From Bacillota bacterium (GTDB lineage: Bacteria; Bacillota; Clostridia; Christensenellales; Pumilibacteraceae): DNA of 32,102 nucleotides. Shown piece by piece: positions 18,340-25,439 of the stretch (position 1 is its first letter; every line of letters starts with the position of its first letter). Made by a program: the position numbers and the translations under genes. The stretch covers positions 1 to 32,102 of the forward strand of contig DXHT01000043.1 in assembly GCA_019113265.1 (NCBI GenBank), in the 5' to 3' direction. Under the pieces are notes generated by a model, which was not told the DNA's origin, did not search any database, and worked only from the letters and a program-made list of their open reading frames with translations.

Positions 18340-19314
18340 ATGAACGTACACGGCAATCAGATCAAGATCTTTGCGGGCAACGGATGCCCGCGTCTTGCGA
18401 AAGAGATCGCGGACAACCTCGGTATGAGCCTCGGCAAGATCGAGATAGGCAAGTTCTCGGACGGCGAATGTTCCTGCCACATAGGTGAAACGGTAAGAGG
18501 AAGCGACGTATTTGTCGTACAGTCGACGTCCGCGCCCGTCAACGACAACCTCATGGAGCTGCTCGTTATAATAGACGCGCTCAAACGCGCGAGCGCGGGG
18601 CGCATTACCGCCGTGATACCATATTTCGGCTATGCCCGTCAGGACCGCAAGGCGCGTCCCCGCGATCCCATCACCGCCAAGCTCGTGGCGGATCTGATCA
18701 CCGTCGCGGGTGCGGACAGGCTCCTTACCATGGATCTGCACGCCAATCAGATACAGGGATTTTTCAATATCCCCGTCGATCACCTCATCGGTATACCCAT
18801 TCTGGGCAACGAGATAAAAAAGCAGGACTTTTTCAAGGAAGCCATGGAAAAGGACGAGCTGATAACCGTTTCTCCCGACGTCGGATCCGTCGCGCGCGCC
18901 CGTCGCATGGGTGAGAAGCTGGGCACTCCGCTTGCGATAGTGGACAAACGCCGTCCCAAGGCGAACGTCATGGAAGTCATGAACATAGTGGGCGACGTGC
19001 GCGGCAAGGTCTGCCTTATCGTGGACGACATGATAGACACCGCGGGAACGATAACGCAGGGCGCAAAGGCTCTCGTGGAAGTGGGCGGAGCGAAAAAGGT
19101 ATATGCCTGCTGCACGCACGGAGTGCTTTCGGGACCCGCGTGCGAGCGTCTGGAAAACTCGTACATCGACAAGCTGTTCATGCTCAACACCATAGAGCCG
19201 CCCGAGGGATTCCACCTCTCCAAGCTCGTGCCGCTGTCCGTCGCGCCCATATTCGCAAAGGGCATAAAGAGCATATTCAGCGACAGCCCGTTCAGCGTCA
19301 TCTACGACGGCTGA
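18340..19314 (+). CDS. prs: Ribose-phosphate pyrophosphokinase
   Basis: SDGECSCHIGETVRGSDVFVVQS, YFGYARQDRKARPRDPITAKL, LHANQIQGFFN, VDDMIDTAGT. Confidence 0.96.
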   Translation: MNVHGNQIKIFAGNGCPRLAKEIADNLGMSLGKIEIGKFSDGECSCHIGETVRGSDVFVVQSTSAPVNDNLMELLVIIDALKRASAGRITAVIPYFGYARQDRKARPRDPITAKLVADLITVAGADRLLTMDLHANQIQGFFNIPVDHLIGIPILGNEIKKQDFFKEAMEKDELITVSPDVGSVARARRMGEKLGTPLAIVDKRRPKANVMEVMNIVGDVRGKVCLIVDDMIDTAGTITQGAKALVEVGGAKKVYACCTHGVLSGPACERLENSYIDKLFMLNTIEPPEGFHLSKLVPLSVAPIFAKGIKSIFSDSPFSVIYDG

Positions 19315-19389
19315 GAGCGAGGCAGATAAAGCGCGCGGCAGGCGGTAAAACGCCGCATGAAAAAGCCGCGACATTCAAGCGAAACTTTC

Positions 19390-19418
19390 GTCCCGAGGCG
19401 TTGCCTCGGGACTTTTTT
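19390..19418 (+). terminator. Terminator after prs
   Basis: GTCCCGAGGC-GTT-GCCTCGGGAC-TTTTTT. Confidence 0.92.
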
Positions 19419-19527
19419 ATTATTTATAATGTTTAAGCGCGCGGCGGGCGGAAATTCGCCCGTCGCGTTTTGTTTCCCGCCCGATGCGCGCCGTAAAACC
19501 TGAGCGACGGATTTTCCCGACGCGGTG

Positions 19528-19554
19528 ATATAACGCCGCTACCCGTCATATATA
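19528..19554 (+). promoter_or_regulatory. Sigma-E-like promoter of spoIIID
   Basis: ATATAA N13 CATATATA. Confidence 0.5.
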
Positions 19555-19559
19555 AGATT

Positions 19560-19814
19560 ATGGATTATTTTGACGAGAGGGCGGTGATGCTGGGGAAATA
19601 TATCGCCGAAACGGGCGATACGGTGCGCGGCGCGGCTAAAAAGTTCGGCGTTGCGAAGTCTACGGTACATAAGGCGGTGACCGAGCGGCTCGCGCGTGTG
19701 AACGCGTCCCTTGCGCTTGCGGTGCAGGGCGTTCTTATGCGTAACCTCGCCGAGCGGCATTTAAGGGGCGGCGAGGCTACGCGTCTGCGCTACGCGCGCG
19801 GTGCGAACGGATAA
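19560..19814 (+). CDS. spoIIID: Sporulation transcriptional regulator SpoIIID
   Basis: ERAVMLGKYIAETGDTVRGAAKKFGVAKSTVHKAVTERL…NASLALAVQGVLMRNLAERHLRGGEATRLRY. Confidence 0.95.
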   Translation: MDYFDERAVMLGKYIAETGDTVRGAAKKFGVAKSTVHKAVTERLARVNASLALAVQGVLMRNLAERHLRGGEATRLRYARGANG

Positions 19815-19952
19815 GACGCGGCGTGTCCGACTAAGCGCGGGCGGGTCGAGCTAACGCGCGGGAGGCGTGTAATGCGCGTAGGTCATGCGGAACGGCGCTT
19901 TTCGGCAGACATGGCGGCATATTATAATTCCGTTAATTTTCGGATAAAATAC

Positions 19953-19981
19953 TTGAAAATCGGGCGCGGGTGTAGTATAAT
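19953..19981 (+). promoter_or_regulatory. Promoter upstream of degV
   Basis: TTGAAA N17 TATAAT; 6 nt before an ATG at 19988. Confidence 0.8.
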
Positions 19982-19987
19982 AAGTTT

Positions 19988-20047
19988 ATGAAAAGTTTAT
20001 TTCCGCGCACGGGTGGGGGTGCGATAAAGGATGAACGGATCAAATAA
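19988..20047 (+). CDS. Putative 19-aa leaderless upstream ORF (MKSLFPRTGGGAIKDERIK)
   Basis: ATG at the predicted +1; in-frame TAA at 20045-20047; degV starts 21 nt later with its own SD. Confidence 0.45.
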   Translation: MKSLFPRTGGGAIKDERIK

Positions 20048-20068
20048 ACGGACAAAGGAAGGGATTTT

Positions 20069-20944
20069 ATGTTCACTCTTACTACGGACAGCGCCGTGGA
20101 CGTTTTCCGCTCCGAGCTTGATCGGCTCGGCGTGTACTGGGTCCCCCTCACCTACACGATAGACGGGAATATTTATGCGGACGATTTCTCGGACGACGCG
20201 CGCTACAAGGAGTTTTACGACGAGATAAGAAAGGGCGCGCTCCCCGTGACAAGTCAGATAAACCCTTACGAACACGAGGAGTTCTGGGAAAAGGTCATCG
20301 AAAAGGCGGGTCACCGCGACATAGTGCATCTGACGCTTTCGAGCGGACTGAGCAAGACGTATGCGTCCGCATGCAACGCGGCGGCGAGCTTTATGGAAAA
20401 GCACCCCGATTGCCGCGTATACGTCGTGGACTCTCTCGGCGCGACTCAGGCGGAAATGCCCGTATTCGAAATGGCGCTTCGTCTGCGCGACGCGGGCGAG
20501 AGCGCGGCGGCGGCAGCGGAGGCTCTTCGCGCGTACAGCCACAGGATACAGGTATACATCATAGCGGACGATCTGTTCCACCTCAAACGCGGAGGGCGGG
20601 TGAGCGCGGCTGCCGCGGTGGTCGGATCGCTGCTCAAAATAAAGCCCGTCATAGTGTTCGACGATGCGGGCAGGTTGCAGGTATATAAAAAGCCCGCCGG
20701 CTGGAAAAAGGCGCTCAAAGTGGTGCTCGACCACATAGCCGAGTACTGCCCTCAGCCCGAGACCAAGAAGTTCTGGATAGCTCACGCGGACGCTCTCGAC
20801 AAGGCTGGGGAGGCAAAAGCCGCCATATTGCAGGCATACCCCGGCGCGACGGTGCAGATAGGCTGGATAGGTCCCGTTATAGGCGCGCACACGGGCGCGG
20901 GAACGATAGGCGTGCTCTTCGAGGCGAACAGCCGCCTCATGTGA
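20069..20944 (+). CDS. DegV family (fatty-acid-binding) protein
   Basis: TDSAVDV, VTSQINPYE, HLTLSSGLSKTYASA, VYVVDSLGAT, LKRGGRVSAAAAVVGSLLKIKPVI. Confidence 0.93.
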   Translation: MFTLTTDSAVDVFRSELDRLGVYWVPLTYTIDGNIYADDFSDDARYKEFYDEIRKGALPVTSQINPYEHEEFWEKVIEKAGHRDIVHLTLSSGLSKTYASACNAAASFMEKHPDCRVYVVDSLGATQAEMPVFEMALRLRDAGESAAAAAEALRAYSHRIQVYIIADDLFHLKRGGRVSAAAAVVGSLLKIKPVIVFDDAGRLQVYKKPAGWKKALKVVLDHIAEYCPQPETKKFWIAHADALDKAGEAKAAILQAYPGATVQIGWIGPVIGAHTGAGTIGVLFEANSRLM

Positions 20945-21069
20945 CAAACGCTTCGCTTTTTTAGCGACGCTTGCCAAAGGCGCGCGAAAAAAGCGCGCCG
21001 CACGCCGTGCATTAAGTAATTTCGGCATAGCGAGGAATGCGCGCAAAACGTGACAAACGACTTATGGCA

Positions 21070-21096
21070 AAAACGCCCCTCAGCGGGCGTTTTTTC
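21070..21096 (+). terminator. Terminator after degV
   Basis: AAAACGCCC-CTCA-GCGGGCGTTTTTT. Confidence 0.8.
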
Positions 21097-21122
21097 GTTT
21101 CCGTCCTCACATCGCTTTTTCC

Positions 21123-21180
21123 GTTTCCCGCGCGCTTGTTTCGCGTTTCCCGCGCGCTTGTTTCGCGTTTCCCGCGCGAT
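21123..21180. repeat. 22-bp tandem repeat gtttcccgcgcgcttgtttcgc (2 perfect copies plus partial third)
   Basis: Starts at 21123, 21145, 21167. Confidence 0.9.
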
Positions 21181-21392
21181 CGTTATGCGCTTTTGTGCGT
21201 TTTATCCCCGCGCGCCTCGCACATTGCTTTTTCGTTTCCCGTGCCCGCCTCGCGCTTTGCATTTTCGCGCCGTTCTTTTCGTACGCTCGTCTGCCGGCAC
21301 GTTTTACGCGCGTTTTTCGTCCGCACCCGCGTTTTTGCCGCAGAAAGGCGGGGAATAAGCAAAAAAATTTTTCACTAATGTCGTCAATTCGG

Positions 21393-21421
21393 TTGACTAT
21401 CCGTTTTGAATTTGGTAACAT
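21393..21421 (+). promoter_or_regulatory. Promoter of rpmG-secE-nusG
   Basis: TTGACT N17 TAACAT. Confidence 0.5.
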
Positions 21422-21480
21422 AATAAAGCACCTTAAAGCAAGGGGTGCTATTTTTGACTGTAAAATCAGCGGAGGAAGAC

Positions 21481-21645
21481 ATGGCTAAGAACACGAGCCG
21501 CAACAAGATTACTCTTGCGTGCACGGTCTGCAAGCAGAGGAATTACGATACCTACAAGAATAAGAAGAACGATCCCGATCGTATCGAGCTTAAAAAATAC
21601 TGCAAGTTCTGCAAGACGCACACCGTCCATAAAGAGACCAAATAA
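21481..21645 (+). CDS. rpmG: 50S ribosomal protein L33 (zinc-ribbon form)
   Basis: [45 protein letters not shown]. Confidence 0.97.
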   Translation: MAKNTSRNKITLACTVCKQRNYDTYKNKKNDPDRIELKKYCKFCKTHTVHKETK

Positions 21646-21656
21646 GGAGCCTTAAC

Positions 21657-22016
21657 ATGGCAGATAACAACAAGAGCGTCTCCGGCAAGAAGCAGGCGCC
21701 CAAGCAGAAAAAGCCCAACTTTTTCGTTGCGACGTTCAGCGAGCTGAAACAGGTCAGCTGGCCGACGTTCGGCGACACGATGAAACGCCTTGCCGCGGTC
21801 CTTGCGATCACGGTTATCTTCCTCGTAGTGCTGATGGCGATAGACATACTTCTGCAATGGATACACACGGAGCTGTTCGCCGTGCTCGAAGACGAGATGT
21901 ATCTCGATGCGGGTCAGATAGCCGCGCTCATAGTGAGCGGAGTGCTCGTCATAGCCGCGATAGCGGGCGTCATAGCCTATAAAGTGGTAAAGAGCAAGCA
22001 CGACAAACAGGCGTGA
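21657..22016 (+). CDS. secE: Preprotein translocase subunit SecE
   Basis: FVATFSELKQVSWPTFGDTMK plus TM; between rpmG and nusG. Confidence 0.92.
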   Translation: MADNNKSVSGKKQAPKQKKPNFFVATFSELKQVSWPTFGDTMKRLAAVLAITVIFLVVLMAIDILLQWIHTELFAVLEDEMYLDAGQIAALIVSGVLVIAAIAGVIAYKVVKSKHDKQA

Positions 22017-22035
22017 CGCGAGGTAGCGCAGAGAA

Positions 22036-22572
22036 ATGGGTATAGAAAACGCCAAATGGTATGTACTTCACACCTATTCCGGGTATGAGAACCAGGTCGA
22101 AATGAACCTGAAAATGGTGTTCGAAAAGAACAACCTCATGGACAGGCTTTACGAGATCGTCATTCCCATGGAAGAGGTGATGGAGGAGAGAAACGGAAAG
22201 CAGAAGCTCGTCAAGCGCAAGAAGTTCCCGTGCTATGTCATGATCAAGATGGAATACGACAATGACAGCATGTGGCACATCATAACGAACACCAAGGGCG
22301 TGACGGGTTTTGTCGGACCGCACGGATACGCGCTTCCTCTTCCCGACGAAGAGGTGCGTCGCATGCATCTGGAAAAGGTCGTCGCAAAGACGGATTATGC
22401 CGCGGGCGACACGGTAAAGATCATAGGCGGGCCTCTCGAAGGATTCGTCGGCAAGATAGAGACCGTGGATCCCGAGAGCCAGAAGTGCCGCGTCGTGGTA
22501 TCCATGTTCGGAAGAGACACGCCGGTGGATCTCGAACTCTATCAGATAGAGCCGGTCACCGAAGACAAATAA
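22036..22572 (+). CDS. nusG: Transcription termination/antitermination protein NusG
   Basis: AKWYVLHTYSGYENQVEMNL, PCYVMIKM, VTGFVGP, GDTVKIIGGPLEGFVGKI. Confidence 0.97.
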   Translation: MGIENAKWYVLHTYSGYENQVEMNLKMVFEKNNLMDRLYEIVIPMEEVMEERNGKQKLVKRKKFPCYVMIKMEYDNDSMWHIITNTKGVTGFVGPHGYALPLPDEEVRRMHLEKVVAKTDYAAGDTVKIIGGPLEGFVGKIETVDPESQKCRVVVSMFGRDTPVDLELYQIEPVTEDK

Positions 22573-22654
22573 CAACGTATAATTCGGGAGAACGCGCGCG
22601 TCGCGTTCGCTATCACCGCGATTATATAATAAAAATTATATAAGGAGCAAAAAA

Positions 22655-23080
22655 ATGGCAAAGAAATTGCAGGCTGTCGTTAAATTACAGCTTCCTGCGG
22701 GCAAAGCCACCCCGGGACCTCCCGTCGGTTCGTCTCTCGGCCCGCACGGCATCAACATCCCCGCTTTCACCAAGGAATTCAACGAGAAGACGAGGGATGA
22801 GGAAGGCATGATCATCCCCGTGGTGATCAGCATCTATTCGGACAGAAGCTTCACCTTCATCATGAAGACTCCTCCCGCACCCGTCCTTATCAAAAAGGAA
22901 CTGGGATTGCAGTCCGGTTCGGCTAAGCCCAACAAGGACAAGGTAGGCAAGCTCACGATGGCACAGGTAGAGAAGATCGCTAAGATAAAGCTCCCCGATC
23001 TCAATGCGGGCAGCCTCGAAGCGGCTATAAGCATGGTCAAGGGCACCGCGCGCTCCATGGGCGTTACGGTGGAAGAATAA
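22655..23080 (+). CDS. rplK: 50S ribosomal protein L11
   Basis: [53 protein letters not shown]. Confidence 0.98.
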   Translation: MAKKLQAVVKLQLPAGKATPGPPVGSSLGPHGINIPAFTKEFNEKTRDEEGMIIPVVISIYSDRSFTFIMKTPPAPVLIKKELGLQSGSAKPNKDKVGKLTMAQVEKIAKIKLPDLNAGSLEAAISMVKGTARSMGVTVEE

Positions 23081-23091
23081 GGAGGGCGCTC

Positions 23092-23772
23092 ATGAAATAC
23101 GGTAAGAAATACGCGGCGTCGCTCTCCGAAGTGGACGTAAGAAAGGCATACGAGCCGGCAGCCGCCATCGGCAACGCGATAGCGACGGCAAAGGCAAAGT
23201 TCGACGAAACGATAGAGCTTCACGCGCGTCTGGGCGTCGATCCCCGTCAGGCGGATCAGCAGGTACGCGGCACCGTCGTCCTTCCCAACGGAACGGGTAA
23301 GAAGGTGAGAGTGCTCGTCATCGCCAAGGGCGATAAGGCGGACGCGGCGAAAGAGGCGGGAGCCGACATCGTTGGCGCGGAAGAGATCATTCAGAAGATC
23401 CTTTCGGAGAACTTCCTCGACTTTGACGTGTGCATCACGTCGCCCGACATGATGGGTCAGATGGGACGCGTCGCGCGTATCCTCGGACCCAAAGGTCTCA
23501 TGCCCTCGCCCAAGAGTGGTACGGTAACGCCGGACGTTGCGAAAGCGGTCCGCGATTCCAAAGCCGGTAAGGTGGAGTACAGACTGGACAAGACGGCTAT
23601 CATCCACTGCCCGATAGGCAAGAAGTCCTTCGGCGCGGATAAGCTGCTCGAAAACTACAACACGCTCATGGACGCTATCGTAAAGGCCAAGCCTGCGGCG
23701 GCTAAGGGCGTATACCTTAAAAGCGTGACCGTCGCTTCCACGATGGGTCCCGGCATCAAGGTGAAGGTCTGA
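23092..23772 (+). CDS. rplA: 50S ribosomal protein L1
   Basis: [54 protein letters not shown]. Confidence 0.98.
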   Translation: MKYGKKYAASLSEVDVRKAYEPAAAIGNAIATAKAKFDETIELHARLGVDPRQADQQVRGTVVLPNGTGKKVRVLVIAKGDKADAAKEAGADIVGAEEIIQKILSENFLDFDVCITSPDMMGQMGRVARILGPKGLMPSPKSGTVTPDVAKAVRDSKAGKVEYRLDKTAIIHCPIGKKSFGADKLLENYNTLMDAIVKAKPAAAKGVYLKSVTVASTMGPGIKVKV

Positions 23773-23784
23773 CGGGCCGATACA

Positions 23785-23935
23785 AAAAAACCGTAGAAAA
23801 CGAGTGACCGAAAGGTCTTAAATCCGCGCTTTTAGCGGGGCTGGTCGAGGCGAAAATATGGCAATTACGGCAAAAGCGCCGTATAGTTATTATTACGCCC
23901 CGCGCCCCGAATTACGGCGCGGGGCTTGAATTTTT
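23785..23935 (+). ncRNA. Ribosomal protein L10 leader-like region with internal terminator hairpin
   Basis: Structured rplA-rplJ gap; GCCCCGCGCC (23897-23906)/GGCGCGGGGC (23916-23925) followed by a T-rich run. Confidence 0.5.
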
Positions 23936-23982
23936 CCATCCTGTCTTGCAAAAGCGAGGCAAAAGGAGGTAAAAAGAAGTTT

Positions 23983-24480
23983 ATGGCAAGTAAAGAGATC
24001 ATCGCACAGAAGGAACAGCTCGTATCCGAAGTCGCCGAGAAGATAAGCAAGGCAAAGAGCATAGTGCTCGTCAACCATTGCGGTCTTACCGTCGAGCAGG
24101 ATACCGCGCTTCGTGCGGAAATGAGAAAGGCAAACGTCGAATACAAGGTCATAAAGAACAGCGTGCTTTCCCGCGCGTTCGAGAAGGCGGGTCTTACGGG
24201 ACTCGAAAGCGTGTTCAACGGTCCGACGGCGGCTGCATTCTCGTATGACGATGCGGTAGCGGGCGCGAAGATAGTCGCGGATAACGGCGCAAAGACCAAG
24301 ATGCTCGAAATCAAGGGCGGCGTTATAGAGAATAAACCCGCATCGGCGGAAGATGTAAAGGTACTCGCAAGCATACCGCCCAAGCCCGTTCTTATCGGAC
24401 AGCTGCTCGGTCTGCTCACCAGCCCGATGCGCAGCCTTGCGGTCGCGGTCAGCGAAGTCGCAAAGAAACAGAGCGCCTGA
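23983..24480 (+). CDS. rplJ: 50S ribosomal protein L10
   Basis: KAKSIVLVNHCGLTVEQDTALRAEMRKANVEYKVIKNSVLSRAFE; SD aaaggaggt. Confidence 0.97.
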   Translation: MASKEIIAQKEQLVSEVAEKISKAKSIVLVNHCGLTVEQDTALRAEMRKANVEYKVIKNSVLSRAFEKAGLTGLESVFNGPTAAAFSYDDAVAGAKIVADNGAKTKMLEIKGGVIENKPASAEDVKVLASIPPKPVLIGQLLGLLTSPMRSLAVAVSEVAKKQSA

Positions 24481-24543
24481 CGGCGCACCGCGCGCGATAT
24501 TGCGCGTAAATAAAATAACGAATTTATCAAGGAGTAAAATAAA

Positions 24544-24918
24544 ATGGCAGATATAGCTAAATTTGTCGAGGAAATCGAGAAGATGAGCGTTATGGAGCTT
24601 AACGAGCTCGTTAAGGCCATCGAGGAAAAGTTCGGCGTAAGCGCTGCGGCTATGGCTGTGGCGGCTCCCGCGGCGGGCGGTGCGGCCGCTCCCGCAGCCG
24701 AGGAAAAGACGGAGTTCGACGTCGTTCTTACGAACGCCGGCGCGAACAAGATCCCTTGCATCAAGGTCGTCCGCGAGATCACCGGTCTCGGACTCGGCGA
24801 GGCGAAGGCTCTCGTCGAAAAGACGCCCGCTACGATCAAGGAAGGCGTTTCCAAGGACGTTGCAAACGAACTCATCGCAAAGTTCAAGGAAGTCGGCGCA
24901 GTGGCGGAGATGAAATAA
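24544..24918 (+). CDS. rplL: 50S ribosomal protein L7/L12
   Basis: [18 protein letters not shown]…[40 protein letters not shown]. Confidence 0.98.
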   Translation: MADIAKFVEEIEKMSVMELNELVKAIEEKFGVSAAAMAVAAPAAGGAAAPAAEEKTEFDVVLTNAGANKIPCIKVVREITGLGLGEAKALVEKTPATIKEGVSKDVANELIAKFKEVGAVAEMK

Positions 24919-24953
24919 CGCACCGCGCCGCTTGAAAAGGCGCGGGCAAAAAA

Positions 24954-24984
24954 GGGCGGAAAGCTTTGGCTTTCCGCCCTTTTT
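24954..24984 (+). terminator. Strong terminator after rplL
   Basis: GGGCGGAAAGC-TTTG-GCTTTCCGCCC-TTTTT. Confidence 0.92.
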
Positions 24985-25003
24985 GCGAGCACGGGTATGT
25001 ATT

Positions 25004-25049
25004 TGCAGGGGAAACCCCCTTCTTTGAAAAGAAGGGGGTTTCCCCTGCA
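25004..25049. repeat. Perfect 21-bp inverted repeat (long hairpin)
   Basis: TGCAGGGGAAACCCCCTTCTT-TGAA-AAGAAGGGGGTTTCCCCTGCA. Confidence 0.93.
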
Positions 25050-25181
25050 CCCCTTCCTCTAAGAAACTTAAAGTCCTTATATGTTGGGGGAGGGACGCCG
25101 CAGATTGTCAAGTTAAGTGCAACACTTTGTTGGCGGCTTTCCCTGCATCCCTTCCTCCGAGAAACTTAAAATCCTTATATG
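25043..25181. repeat. Direct repeat, two copies 98 bp apart (25043-25083, 25141-25181)
   Basis: ccctgca[c/t]cccttcctc[t/c][a/g]agaaacttaaa[g/a]tccttatatg; 4 mismatches over 41 bp. Confidence 0.9.
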
Positions 25182-25355
25182 GGGAGGGTGCTGCCGTTTC
25201 GATGTGAGTGGTGTGCCACAGCGTTAAACATGCTCCGCGGATTTTTGTCGCTTGGGCGGGCAATGCGGGGTTGAAAGTGCGTGCAAAAACCGTGACAGTT
25301 TTGTGAAATTGCCGATTTGTGTAAAAAATGCAATGTAAGTGTGTAAAAAACTCTA

Positions 25356-25385
25356 TTGATTTTTAGCGTAGGGGGGGGGTATAAT
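25356..25385 (+). promoter_or_regulatory. Promoter with G9 homopolymer abutting the -10
   Basis: TTGATT N18 (ending G9, 25371-25379) TATAAT. Confidence 0.75.
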
Positions 25386-25439
25386 AAGAATAAGAACATT
25401 GCGTTACTCTAAATCGGCAATGAACTAAGGAGGAGTGTT

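Noticed and set aside
21037-21378. Overlapping R/F-rich ORFs between degV and rpmG
   Set aside because: Low-complexity translations of the 22-bp repeat and a GC-rich spacer; no SD or family resemblance.
24966-25169. 67-aa ORF (…GETPFFEKKGVSPAPLPLRNLKSLYVGGGTP…)
   Set aside because: It is a reading of the palindrome/direct-repeat element rather than a supported gene.
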